A DNA stretch of 48,462 nt from Ectobacillus antri (lineage in GTDB: Bacteria > Bacillota > Bacilli > Bacillales > Bacillaceae_G): the NCBI RefSeq assembly GCF_003852715.1, contig NZ_RIAV01000023.1:1-48462 (forward strand), read 5' to 3'. The translations under genes were made by a program, and so were the position numbers. Position 1 is the stretch's first letter; the number at the start of each line of letters is the position of its first letter. Shown here piece after piece: positions 34,924 to 43,831 of this stretch. Under the pieces are notes generated by a model. The model was not told the DNA's origin and made no database searches. It saw nothing but the letters and a program-made list of their open reading frames with translations.

Positions 34924-36462
34924 ATGACTACATACATGCTCGGTGTCGACCTTGGTACAACCAGCACAAAGGCTGTTCTGTTTACTAAAAATGGTACAGT
35001 TGTTGCGCATCACACGGTAGAATATCCTTTATTTACGCCTACCCCTTCCACGGCTGAGCAAAATCCTGCCGAGATTTATCAAGCAGTTTTGACAACTATT
35101 CAAGAAACGATTCGAAAAAGCGCCATTGCCCCAAAGGATTTGCTTTGCGTATCCTTCAGCGCTGCAATGCATAGCGTGATTGCAGTAGATGCATATGGCA
35201 CTCCTTTAACAAATTGCATCACTTGGGCTGATAATAGGAGTACAAAGTGGGCAGAAAAGATTACAGAGGAGTGGAATGGACACGACATTTACATGCGAAC
35301 TGGTACACCCATTCATCCGATGTCGCCGCTTTGTAAATTGCGCTGGTTAAAGGAAGAGCAATCTGACATTTTTACAAAAGCGCATAAGTTCATATCTATC
35401 AAAGAATACGTATTTTATCAGTTGTTCAACCAATTCGCAGTCGACTATTCCATTGCATCAGCAACAGGACTATTAAATTTAAAGAACTTGGATTGGGATG
35501 AGGAAGCTCTTGCAGTTGCAGGAGTGAAACGAGAGCAGCTTTCTCATATTGTACCAACTACTCATTACTTCAAAGGCTTGAATCCAGATTTGGCGAAGCA
35601 GCTGGGTATCCTTCCTTCCACACCATTTGTAGTTGGGGCCAATGACGGTGTTTTATCCAATCTTGGTGTAAATGCGATTGACCCGGGAGTTGTTGCCGTT
35701 ACAATTGGTACAAGCGGAGCTATTCGCACTGTGACAGATCGCCCTGTGACAGATCCAAAGGGGCGTATTTTTTGTTATGCATTGACGGAACAGCATTGGG
35801 TTGTAGGGGGACCTGTTAACAATGGGGGCATGACCTTCCGCTGGGTACGAGATACAATTGCCTCAGCAGAAGTAGAAACAGCGAAAAGCCTTGGTATCGA
35901 CCCGTACGAAGTGCTTACCAAAATTGCGGAACGCGTAGCGCCAGGTGCCGACGGTCTCTTGTTCCACCCGTACCTTGCCGGAGAACGTGCCCCGTTATGG
36001 AACGCCAACGCTCGCGGATCCTTCTTTGGCCTAAGCCTGCATCACCAAAAAGAACATATGATTCGCGCCGTTTTGGAAGGTGTGATTTTTAACTTATATA
36101 ATGTGTTATTGGCTCTTGAAGAACAAATTGGCATTCCGAAAAAGATTCAGGCAACAGGGGGATTTGCTCGTTCAGCGCTTTGGCGCCAAATGATGGCAGA
36201 TATTTTTGACCAAGAAGTAACTGTTCCGGAAAGCTTTGAAAGCTCCTGCCTTGGTGCGGCAATCTTGGGATTATATGCCCTAAAAGAAATTGACTCCTTA
36301 CATGTTGTTTCTGATATGGTTGGCTCTACTCATACGCATCAACCGATTCAAGAAAACGTAGAAATCTATCGCGAACTAACTCCTATCTATTTGCGTGTTT
36401 CACGTAAATTGAGCGAAGAGTACAATGCGATCGCGGCGTTTCAGCGCAAAATGTTAGGCTAA
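34924..36462 (+). CDS. gntK: Gluconokinase (FGGY family)
   Basis: 512 residues. The N-terminal phosphate loop is LGVDLGTTSTKAVLF and the second FGGY signature region includes GGPVNNGGMTFRW and QATGGFARSALWRQMMADIF. Catalytic Asp lies in WADNRS. The overall sequence fits gluconate kinase, which makes 6-phosphogluconate for the pentose phosphate route. The usual neighbours gntR, gntP and gntZ are not here, so another sugar is possible. The ATG follows AGAAAGGAACC. A terminator follows. Confidence 0.85.
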   Translation: MTTYMLGVDLGTTSTKAVLFTKNGTVVAHHTVEYPLFTPTPSTAEQNPAEIYQAVLTTIQETIRKSAIAPKDLLCVSFSAAMHSVIAVDAYGTPLTNCITWADNRSTKWAEKITEEWNGHDIYMRTGTPIHPMSPLCKLRWLKEEQSDIFTKAHKFISIKEYVFYQLFNQFAVDYSIASATGLLNLKNLDWDEEALAVAGVKREQLSHIVPTTHYFKGLNPDLAKQLGILPSTPFVVGANDGVLSNLGVNAIDPGVVAVTIGTSGAIRTVTDRPVTDPKGRIFCYALTEQHWVVGGPVNNGGMTFRWVRDTIASAEVETAKSLGIDPYEVLTKIAERVAPGADGLLFHPYLAGERAPLWNANARGSFFGLSLHHQKEHMIRAVLEGVIFNLYNVLLALEEQIGIPKKIQATGGFARSALWRQMMADIFDQEVTVPESFESSCLGAAILGLYALKEIDSLHVVSDMVGSTHTHQPIQENVEIYRELTPIYLRVSRKLSEEYNAIAAFQRKMLG

Positions 36463-36466
36463 TAAC

Positions 36467-36496
36467 AAAAAGCAGATGGAAATCTATCTGCTTTTT
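36467..36496. terminator. Convergent terminator between gntK and sagB-like gene
   Basis: AAAAAGCAGAT and ATCTGCTTTTT pair; it lies between two genes that meet tail to tail. Confidence 0.8.
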
Positions 36497-36501
36497 CGAG
36501 T

Positions 36502-38019
36502 CTATGCATGTACACTGCCCTCTAGCTTAGATCTTGCGCGGTATGGACCAATTGGCACTTGAATCAAACAGGTTTCATCATGTTGGTCTAAGCCATATAG
36601 CGCATCACATACTTTTGTATCAAAGCCGAGCAACGGATGGCCTCCCATACCAAGCGAGGTTGCAGCCAATAATAGACGCTGCACCAGCATCCCCGCATCC
36701 ATTTGCTGCATCCGGTAACCTCTATAGCCTAGCTCTCCATAATGCTTACGTTCCCCAACCACATGTAAACAAAGCGGTACTTGAAACAGGTTCACGTTAT
36801 CCGCTGTCATACCGTACTGCAAAGCCAACCGATGATCACCAGGGTTCAATTCTTCTAACGCATGCTCCTCATAGTTGTAGCGGTAAGCGCCGTTTGGTAT
36901 ACCTTCAACATGATATAGACAACCGTAAATCACAAGCGGATTTGTTATACCACTATCATTTTTATATAGGTACATGCGATGAGCCTCGTAAAGTAAGATC
37001 GCAAGCTCTTCTGATGTAACCTTGCGCAAGCTGAAATCCCCATCCGGTGACTGTCGCTTTCTGCATACTTCTGCAAATTCATAGGATATTGGTTTTACTT
37101 CCGGCAAACGAATGATGTTTCCTTGTCTGAAGTGAGGTTTATGTTCTGGCAAACACAAAAATGAATCGGTTGCCTGAAGCATGGACGCTTCATTCATCGC
37201 CAGCAGCTGTGGATATGGTATGCGCTTCTTGGAACGGACATAGTGCTCATGCTTTAGCTTTGGTACAGTTTCACATAACCCTGCGTCCGACTGCCTGAAT
37301 CGATTTCCTGCCTGTTCTAGCGGCTTAACGGATAATGGCACAACTGCGTATACACTTTCCTCCTCTTCTGATAAGGTAAGCAAGTGCCCCAGCGCCCTGT
37401 CAAGAAACTGAAAATGTACCGCTCCGTTAAACCCGAATTGCTTGCTTACTTCAAGCAAATGCCCAAGCAACACCCCGGTATCTAAGCCCTGTAGACGATA
37501 CGAAAAATTATGATACTTAAAAAAGTTTTTCCAAAACATTGTCGACACAAACGCAACGCCAAAGCAACCAGTCACCTCACAGCTTCCGCCCAATGCTTTT
37601 GTAATATAATCATCAAAATTTCCTTCTCGCAGTAAAACCAATCTGTGATGTGCGACATCATAGTGATAGATGCCTGCAGAGAAATCATCTGTTTTTATAT
37701 ACATGTATAATTCATTCGGATATAAAGCGCCTCCAGACGGAACAAAACGGCGAGCCATATTCACAGGTTTTCCTTGCACATCCACTTGGGAAAATCGCGC
37801 AAGGCCGAACACATACCATAGAAAATGACTTATACTTTTTACAGTAGCATTTTGTTGTTCACCAAGCGTAAGCGGCACTTCGGCGCAAAGCGGTATGTGT
37901 GGCAAGCCGCGATACAATTTGTAGGGTAGGGGTGCATCCTTCCAATTTACTTCTAGGTTAGGGGGTCTTGTTTCATCTGGCTCAAATTGCAACTGATATA
38001 AAAATACATCTAAATCCAT
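36502..38019 (-). CDS. SagB-type FMN dehydrogenase of azole-bacteriocin cluster
   Basis: 505 residues from ATG 38019, seven bases behind AAGGAGG. Two nitroreductase-like halves: FVPSGGALYPNELYMYIKTD in the first and YKNDSGITNPLVIYGCLYHV in the second. SagB-type enzymes use FMN to oxidise thiazolines and oxazolines, made by the YcaO cyclodehydratase, to aromatic thiazoles and oxazoles. The double-domain length of about 500 residues is that seen in Bacillus heterocycloanthracin-type clusters. It begins 12 bases after the YcaO gene and is the last gene of the operon. Confidence 0.9.
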   Translation of the reverse strand: MDLDVFLYQLQFEPDETRPPNLEVNWKDAPLPYKLYRGLPHIPLCAEVPLTLGEQQNATVKSISHFLWYVFGLARFSQVDVQGKPVNMARRFVPSGGALYPNELYMYIKTDDFSAGIYHYDVAHHRLVLLREGNFDDYITKALGGSCEVTGCFGVAFVSTMFWKNFFKYHNFSYRLQGLDTGVLLGHLLEVSKQFGFNGAVHFQFLDRALGHLLTLSEEEESVYAVVPLSVKPLEQAGNRFRQSDAGLCETVPKLKHEHYVRSKKRIPYPQLLAMNEASMLQATDSFLCLPEHKPHFRQGNIIRLPEVKPISYEFAEVCRKRQSPDGDFSLRKVTSEELAILLYEAHRMYLYKNDSGITNPLVIYGCLYHVEGIPNGAYRYNYEEHALEELNPGDHRLALQYGMTADNVNLFQVPLCLHVVGERKHYGELGYRGYRMQQMDAGMLVQRLLLAATSLGMGGHPLLGFDTKVCDALYGLDQHDETCLIQVPIGPYRARSKLEGSVHA

Positions 38020-38031
38020 CAAGCTTCCTCC

Positions 38032-39954
38032 TTACGGAAACGGGTGTGGATCTTGATTCAGCTGCGTGAAGGTTAACGGTTCTTTCACATAGCCAAGCTG
38101 CACTGGCACGCGCAACACACGCTCCAATCCCGTTATACGTTTCAGATGGTTTCCGAATGTCATCGGCAACATGCCTGGAATAATGACTTTAACACAATAT
38201 AGACCGTTACGCTGTAGTTCAGGTGCCGTTTGATCGACAACAATCACGTCCAACTGTAGCCTCTTAAATGTATCTAAAACACAGCGCAAATCTTCTGTTA
38301 AATCTGTATGATATGTTTGTTCCCCAAATGCTTGCGCAAAAGTCCGGGTTTCTCGTTTTTCTTCCAATAAAAATTGCAAACGTCCCTCTGCCTCTGGCAA
38401 CCCGTATAGCATACTGTGATGATCCATTCTTGTCACAAGTGAAGAGTCCTCCAACATTCGCATATATGTGTCTTTTTCTGCCTCAAACTTTTCATCAAGT
38501 GTTAGCATCATACCTGCTAATTCATGCAGCGCACTTTTTACAGCACGAACAGGGTCAAGATGGGCACCTGCAGCGCAGATTAAGTTCAGGCCAGTTTCTT
38601 TTTGATTTTTGGCGATGGCCATAATACTTGGGATGCGATTTTCCATTGTCGCATCAAATAAAAATATCTCGTACCCAGCAGTTGCTTTTATACGAGCTAG
38701 CATCATATGCAGCTCTTCATCTCCTACTGAATACGGATCTAAGCGCGGCAATGCTAACGTTGCATACCATGTCATTAAAAAAGCGTCTCGTTCCACTACT
38801 TCAAAAATACCGTATAAAATCGCTTCCTCGAGGCTACCGCCGATTGCACAGCCGTTCGATGTTTCATAGACATGACCGCTATTGCAGCCGAGGCTATAAT
38901 AAGCAAAGCGTTCGGGAATTAAAATAGGGCGATTTTCTAACAAAGAATAACCCCAAACCCAATTTATTTTCCGACTGGGGTCAAACGGCTGAAACGGAAA
39001 ATTCGCTCTCGCATAATCTTCTTCCGCATGCACGCCGACCACGAGTGGATGTAAAGCATCTGCTTTTATATTTTCGAAGCAGTCTCGCAACATAGTACGC
39101 TTGCCGCGCGGCGCAAGCCCACAATAGCGCTCTAGCCCTTCTAAAATAGCCGTTACTACGCTATTTTCATAGGAATGCGTACGTCCTGCCGTTCCTTCAT
39201 CTCCCATAATAAGTGGTAAATTCACACTAGCATCGGCAAATGGCGGTACTAAATCATATATTTTTTCATTTAACAGCCCTGTTTTTGTATCTAAGTATTC
39301 TCGGAGTAGCATCGGTCCTAGCTCATGTATAGAACGAGAACGATAGCTTCCCTCTACTTTTAAGCTAGGACGCAACGTAATAGCTGCATGTTCAGCCGTA
39401 TCTTCAGGTAGCGCCCCGCAAAATGAGCAGAGCGGATCGGCTAGGATAAACCGACGCGATATTTGCATCGACTTTAGTTGCAGCACATACATATGCGACG
39501 TACATCGAAGTGGCTGCTCCTGTAAAAAACGTCGCGCTTCTTCCTCCACAAGATGAGCAAGCTGCAGTAACGCCGTCCGCGATGCTCCCGGGTCGTATAC
39601 CTTCTCGCTCTTTCGTATCCCCCACATTTCTTTCCGATCACGTCCCGCCATTAAACGACGCATATCAGCACATTGAAAGCAGCCCGGTACATCAGGAAAT
39701 ACAAATGGTCCGACAATGCCTTCGCCAAAAGTAGCAAAAGCTCTTAACCAAGGTACATCTACTTCTTGCAGGGCTTTGGCAGCTCGCTGTTGAAACGAAG
39801 GATCCCATACATCTTGGAGTACCAAAGCACACGAAATCTCCCGTGGTATTAGGTCGTTTACAGATGGACGAACAATGTCGCATACGTGCTGCAGTCGTTC
39901 ACATACCAGATCAGCAAGCACACCTTCTCCTACGATAGCAACAACAGAACGCAT
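38032..39954 (-). CDS. TOMM leader-binding/YcaO cyclodehydratase fusion
   Basis: 640 residues. The N-terminal part (about 1-230) is an E1-like leader-binding domain with a zinc site, Cys92/Cys95 and Cys176/Cys179. The YcaO domain follows, with ATP-binding Glu residues in TAILEGLERYCG and ILYGIFEVVERDAF. The protein ends in PHPFP, the PxPxP tail needed by azoline-forming YcaO enzymes. It cyclises Cys residues of the precursor with ATP. ATG 39954 overlaps the stop of the preceding gene by one base (TGATG), so the two are translationally coupled. Confidence 0.93.
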   Translation of the reverse strand: MRSVVAIVGEGVLADLVCERLQHVCDIVRPSVNDLIPREISCALVLQDVWDPSFQQRAAKALQEVDVPWLRAFATFGEGIVGPFVFPDVPGCFQCADMRRLMAGRDRKEMWGIRKSEKVYDPGASRTALLQLAHLVEEEARRFLQEQPLRCTSHMYVLQLKSMQISRRFILADPLCSFCGALPEDTAEHAAITLRPSLKVEGSYRSRSIHELGPMLLREYLDTKTGLLNEKIYDLVPPFADASVNLPLIMGDEGTAGRTHSYENSVVTAILEGLERYCGLAPRGKRTMLRDCFENIKADALHPLVVGVHAEEDYARANFPFQPFDPSRKINWVWGYSLLENRPILIPERFAYYSLGCNSGHVYETSNGCAIGGSLEEAILYGIFEVVERDAFLMTWYATLALPRLDPYSVGDEELHMMLARIKATAGYEIFLFDATMENRIPSIMAIAKNQKETGLNLICAAGAHLDPVRAVKSALHELAGMMLTLDEKFEAEKDTYMRMLEDSSLVTRMDHHSMLYGLPEAEGRLQFLLEEKRETRTFAQAFGEQTYHTDLTEDLRCVLDTFKRLQLDVIVVDQTAPELQRNGLYCVKVIIPGMLPMTFGNHLKRITGLERVLRVPVQLGYVKEPLTFTQLNQDPHPFP

Positions 39955-41783
39955 CACGTTCCCTCCCCTCGTACCAAAACGCCAAATACACCAGCTAGTT
40001 CTTTCGAGAACGTTTCTATACCAACTTCAAATACAGATAGTTCTTTTTCTTGCCTCTGTAAAGTTGTTAAAGCATATTGTAATAATTCCGGATAAGGAGA
40101 CGACCCTTCTAAATCGAGTGTTTGCGGCTCTTGAGGCAGTAGAAATTGTTCCTGACTGACACAGCTTCCTTCAATCGCTTGACGAAGCGCATTACGCAGT
40201 GCAAGCATAAAATCCAATCCTGTACTGTGATACCAGCCGCTCTCCGTTTTTACCCACACAACTGGAAATCCCCATATTTCTTCTCCTAAACCAATAACAG
40301 GATGTTCTCTCTTTAACTCCAATACCTCTAAATAAAACTTGCACTCTATATCTTCTAGTCTATTTATTTGAATAGGAGCAACACCGTAAGATTTATTTTG
40401 TTGTGCCAATTCATATTCCAAACGATGCAGCAGACCACGACAAATGCCTTCCGCTGTTGTTGCCCCTGCACCCACAGCGATGAACGGCCAATCCTCTTGG
40501 TACTGCGGTAAAGCTTTTGCAACATGCTCTATCATAGCTGCTACGTACATTTCTATGCCGACCAAACCAGCTTCCTTACGCGCTTCTTCGTGTGTCAGAG
40601 CTGTACAAATGACTTCTTCTAAAAAACTTGCTGGTCCCTCAGATAGTGGATGCACCGCCTGCACCCGACATTTCGCCAGCGGTAATTGCTTTAAGTCACC
40701 TTCTTCCCAAACATGTAAAATACCGGACTTTGTAGAGGTTAACTTACTAAAATAAAAAAGTAACTCACTCATTTGGGGCTCTTCTCGCTTTTCTAGCCCC
40801 TGTATCCATCTTGGTTTATATCCTTCCACTAACGGATGTGGTGTAAACGAGCACCATTCTCCTTCAAGTGTTTCTAAATTCAGTTGAAAAAAGCGGTGTT
40901 TCTCACTATCATCACGTACACCTGTAACTTCCTTGAGTAACTCAAATGTAAGTATGTTTGTTAGCATTGCACCCGCTACGGAGGACAACTCCTTACCTCG
41001 TTCTGCGCGTATCACGCGCCATGCTGATTCCCAGCATACATCCGATGAAACAATAGGACCAGCCATCCCGATTCCTGCAAAACAACCGGCTGGTAGAAAT
41101 ACTTTGCCTTCCTCTCGGCAAATCTGTTCTAGTTGTAGCAGTTTTTCTATGTCACCGTTGTAAGAAACAAACATAACAAAGTCAAATGGTTGCAACATAG
41201 CTTGCCAATTTCCGTCCTCAGGTGCAGCGATTTCCTCCACTAAAATCTCTTCATCTCGCTTTCGGCTATAAGCTGCTAGTTCATGAATCCGTTCTTCATA
41301 TTCTGTAAGTGCACACACGTGAAATCGTGGCAAGCCGGATTCTAACAAAGAAGATACAAGTGAAGACAACCCTTGATCTCCTATCACAATTACACTTGCA
41401 TTACGGTAATCTGCAAAACGGGCTGCCCCTGAACCGCCGCGCTCATCTAAAAAAGCAAGCTGCGACGCATACAATTCCATAATCGCAGGCGACAATGCAT
41501 GTTCACGATCACCGCTTACATCCCGGGCATAGCCATTTTCATACAATACCTTTGCGATTTCATAGACTCTGTTTTGGTACGGCTCTGGTAAGCCGTTTGT
41601 AATGTCTGCTAAACTGTAGCTTCCGTCCCATATAGGCAATAGTTTCTCAATCCACTGTACCATTCCGTTTCCTTGCATCCGAAACGAGCTTTCATTATTA
41701 CGAAAATATACCCCACCGTCCGGATCCGGTAGAAAGCAAGTGTCTCTATTCACCTTTAATCGCATCGAAGGATGTAGTGTCAT
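39954..41783 (-). CDS. Thiazole-containing bacteriocin maturation protein (ThiF-like)
   Basis: 609 residues. Resembles the family annotated as 'putative thiazole-containing bacteriocin maturation protein' (TIGR03693): a degenerate ThiF/E1-like nucleotide-binding part (ASVIVIGDQGLSSLVSSLLE, about 125-165) in a long protein without the catalytic Cys seen in true E1 enzymes. A role in recognising or presenting the precursor is inferred. Ribosome binding site AGGAGGGC. It follows the precursor gene and its terminator and starts the three-gene maturation block. Confidence 0.85.
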   Translation of the reverse strand: MTLHPSMRLKVNRDTCFLPDPDGGVYFRNNESSFRMQGNGMVQWIEKLLPIWDGSYSLADITNGLPEPYQNRVYEIAKVLYENGYARDVSGDREHALSPAIMELYASQLAFLDERGGSGAARFADYRNASVIVIGDQGLSSLVSSLLESGLPRFHVCALTEYEERIHELAAYSRKRDEEILVEEIAAPEDGNWQAMLQPFDFVMFVSYNGDIEKLLQLEQICREEGKVFLPAGCFAGIGMAGPIVSSDVCWESAWRVIRAERGKELSSVAGAMLTNILTFELLKEVTGVRDDSEKHRFFQLNLETLEGEWCSFTPHPLVEGYKPRWIQGLEKREEPQMSELLFYFSKLTSTKSGILHVWEEGDLKQLPLAKCRVQAVHPLSEGPASFLEEVICTALTHEEARKEAGLVGIEMYVAAMIEHVAKALPQYQEDWPFIAVGAGATTAEGICRGLLHRLEYELAQQNKSYGVAPIQINRLEDIECKFYLEVLELKREHPVIGLGEEIWGFPVVWVKTESGWYHSTGLDFMLALRNALRQAIEGSCVSQEQFLLPQEPQTLDLEGSSPYPELLQYALTTLQRQEKELSVFEVGIETFSKELAGVFGVLVRGEGT

Positions 41784-41884
41784 GATGCCCTCCTGATTGA
41801 TACGTCATCTTTTACAATTTATGTATGTCACTTTGTCCGTTATGCGAAGAGTTCTTTTAACAACTAACCTTTCTTACATCAAAA

Positions 41885-41908
41885 AAAACGCCGGAGCACC
41901 GACGTTTT
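41885..41908 (-). terminator. Terminator between precursor and maturation genes
   Basis: In the minus-strand RNA AAAACGTCGG-TGCT-CCGGCGTTTT forms a 10-bp stem with one U-G pair (a mismatch on the other strand) followed by eight T. It should end most precursor transcripts. Confidence 0.85.
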
Positions 41909-41916
41909 CATAGTTT

Positions 41917-42138
41917 TTAGAAGATAAAGAAGCATCCGAAGCAACGGAAACAACCGCCACAGCCACCGCAACCACCACAGCGGAAGCATCCGCCACAACC
42001 GCCGCAACGGAAACAGCCACCGCACGCAAAGCGTTGCATGTCAGCATGATATTGTTGCTGCGCATCCCACATCATAGGCTGTGTAACTTGAAAATCAGAA
42101 ATTGGTAGTGACTGCAATTCGTTTTGGAATTGATTCAT
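41917..42138 (-). CDS. Heterocycloanthracin/sonorensin-type bacteriocin precursor
   Basis: 73 residues from ATG 42138, behind GGAGGGGAC; an upstream in-frame ATG at 42153 overlaps that site. The leader (1-37) starts MNQFQNELQSLPISDFQVTQ, as in other members of the family. The core has 11 Cys at every third position from residue 39 to 69, in units CGG, CFR, CFG and CFF, and ends in IF. The modification enzymes next door would turn these Cys into thiazoles. The product is probably exported and antibacterial, though no exporter is seen beside it. Confidence 0.95.
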   Translation of the reverse strand: MNQFQNELQSLPISDFQVTQPMMWDAQQQYHADMQRFACGGCFRCGGCGGCFRCGGCGGCGGCFRCFGCFFIF

Positions 42139-42282
42139 TTTTGTCCCCTCCATATCATGTGTAAAGTTAACTCCTGCAACAAAATATGAATTGAGACGGG
42201 ACGTTGTGCCTGCTTCATTCGCCCATTTAAAGCTAAAAACGTAAAAAGCAGAAGCTATTGCTATTTAGTAAGACAAGCAAGT

Positions 42283-42723
42283 TCAGTTGTACTTATATAG
42301 TTCACCATTACAATCTATGAACCACCCTTCTGCCCTTATTTGTTTCGGCATGAAAGGATGGTTGTTAATGATCTCTACACTTTTCTTGACGTTATCCTTT
42401 GTCGATGAAAGACCGTCTAACCAACGTGCAACATCACCTTCTACGTGAGGTACGTATGAAACGGTACGTAGCACATCTTCTGATATACCTGCTTCTTTCA
42501 TTTGTTGTAATACAGATGTCGGTTCTTTCTCTTGCACCAATACGTAAATTCGTTGAATTTCCTCTCCATAAACCATCGCAAGAACATTGCGCATCGTGCA
42601 TCCAAATGGATGAGTAATCCACCCGTCAAATATTGTAAGAATTTGGGCGGATGTGGAGGCCTTTCTCACCCATTTTTCTCCTTCCCTATCAGCAATGACA
42701 AGTGTATGTTGGTCTAAAATCAT
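42283..42723 (-). CDS. Beta-carbonic-anhydrase-like protein without zinc ligands
   Basis: 146 residues. The middle THPFGCTMRNVLAMVYGEEI and the end VKKSVEIINNHPFMPKQIR align with small beta-carbonic anhydrases such as B. subtilis YtiB (THPFGSIMRSILVAVYE; VKDSVDVIKHHPLFPENV, from memory). Where those have the zinc motif HHDCG this protein has VQEKEP, and the N-terminal CMDTR is replaced by IADREG. All three zinc ligands are therefore absent and it cannot be a normal carbonic anhydrase. AAGGAGA precedes the ATG, 18 bases after the SbtA-type permease gene, so a role beside bicarbonate uptake is inferred. Confidence 0.75.
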   Translation of the reverse strand: MILDQHTLVIADREGEKWVRKASTSAQILTIFDGWITHPFGCTMRNVLAMVYGEEIQRIYVLVQEKEPTSVLQQMKEAGISEDVLRTVSYVPHVEGDVARWLDGLSSTKDNVKKSVEIINNHPFMPKQIRAEGWFIDCNGELYKYN

Positions 42724-42741
42724 ATAGATGATCTCCTTCCT

Positions 42742-43722
42742 TTATGCCAGTAGTAAGGCAATTTGATAGTATAATGGAATACCAAATATAAGATTAAATG
42801 GAAACGTAACGCCAAGTGCCAAACCTAGATAAATAGAAGCATTTGCCTCAGGAACAGATGCTCGCAATGCTGCTGGTGCTGCGATGTAGGAAGCACTTCC
42901 AGCCAGCACACCCATCAGCATCATTCCACCTGCGGACAAACCAGATATATAACCAACAAGCACCCCAGTTGTACCGAATATTAATGGAAACAAAATCCCA
43001 AGTCCAATCAATTTTATGCCGTAAGAAAATATAGTCGGTAAACGTTGTCCGGCAACAACACCCATATTCAGCAAGAATAAGACTAACATACTGCCATACA
43101 AATCAATAAATAGCGGCTTTATGACTGGTACTGCTTTGGGGCCAAGTATCCAGCCAATGAGGAGGCTTCCTACTAAAAGTAAAATACTTTTACCAAACAA
43201 GCTCTCCCGAAGTAGCGAAGCATCACCTGGTTTTGCAACAATCCCGAGCTGTACAGAAGGTGCTGTATTCTCACGTAGTTTTAAAAAATACAGCGCCACA
43301 AAAATAGCAGGACTCTCCATCAAAACAACCATGGCGCTCATATAGCTTTCAAAAGAAGTGCCTGTTTGTTCAAGGAATGTCACGCCGGCTCCGTATGTGA
43401 CGATGCTGACAGATCCGTAGCACGCCGCAAGGGCTGCTGCATTCTTTCGATCAAGACCTATTCTTTCGCAAATCAGCATCACAACAACAGGAATTAACGT
43501 CCCTAAACACAACACACCTAGCATTGGGCCCGATACCTCAGATAAGGCATGCTTTGAAAGCTCAACCCCTCCCTTCAGTCCGATTGCAACAAGCAAGTAT
43601 ATACTTAAAAACTCACTGAGTCCTTGCGGAAACTTTAAATCAGATTTTACTACTGCCGCGAAGATACCTAAGATAAAAAACAACACGGCAGGCGTTAATA
43701 CATTTTGTAGCACAAGCTCCAT
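42742..43722 (-). CDS. SbtA-type sodium-dependent bicarbonate permease
   Basis: 326 residues from ATG 43722, behind AAAAGGAG. About ten membrane helices. The family (DUF897, SbtA) is known from cyanobacteria as a high-affinity Na+/HCO3- symporter. Visible signatures: FPQGLSEFLSIYLLVAIGLK followed by GGVELS, YGSVSIVTYGAGVTFLEQTG and AGSASYIAAPAALRASVPEA. Cofactors cannot be judged. A perfect 21-bp terminator-like hairpin lies just before the ribosome binding site, so expression may need readthrough. The next gene is the carbonic-anhydrase-like one. Confidence 0.9.
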   Translation of the reverse strand: MELVLQNVLTPAVLFFILGIFAAVVKSDLKFPQGLSEFLSIYLLVAIGLKGGVELSKHALSEVSGPMLGVLCLGTLIPVVVMLICERIGLDRKNAAALAACYGSVSIVTYGAGVTFLEQTGTSFESYMSAMVVLMESPAIFVALYFLKLRENTAPSVQLGIVAKPGDASLLRESLFGKSILLLVGSLLIGWILGPKAVPVIKPLFIDLYGSMLVLFLLNMGVVAGQRLPTIFSYGIKLIGLGILFPLIFGTTGVLVGYISGLSAGGMMLMGVLAGSASYIAAPAALRASVPEANASIYLGLALGVTFPFNLIFGIPLYYQIALLLA

Positions 43723-43743
43723 AATATACACTCCTTTTCTAAT

Positions 43744-43790
43744 AAAAAAACCGGAAATAAACAAGCAATTTGCTTGTTTATTTCCGGTTT
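43744..43790 (-). promoter_or_regulatory. Terminator/attenuator hairpin directly before sbtA
   Basis: AAACCGGAAATAAACAAGCA pairs perfectly with TGCTTGTTTATTTCCGGTTT (21 pairs counting the central A-T). In the minus-strand transcript seven T follow, then AGAAAAGGAG and the sbtA start 22 bases after the U tract. No promoter fits between hairpin and gene, so sbtA transcripts must pass through it. Confidence 0.8.
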
Positions 43791-43831
43791 ATCCTCAACT
43801 TGCCAAAGCGGCATTTTGAGCATCGACCAGT

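Noticed and set aside
41930-42020. Short-period DNA repeat that might be a CRISPR or satellite
   Set aside because: It is the Cys-every-third-residue core of the bacteriocin precursor; there are no spacers.
42139-42282. TTGTTG with CATGAT as a promoter of the bacteriocin precursor
   Set aside because: Spacing is right, but the start point would fall on the ribosome binding site, so it is unlikely to give a translatable mRNA.
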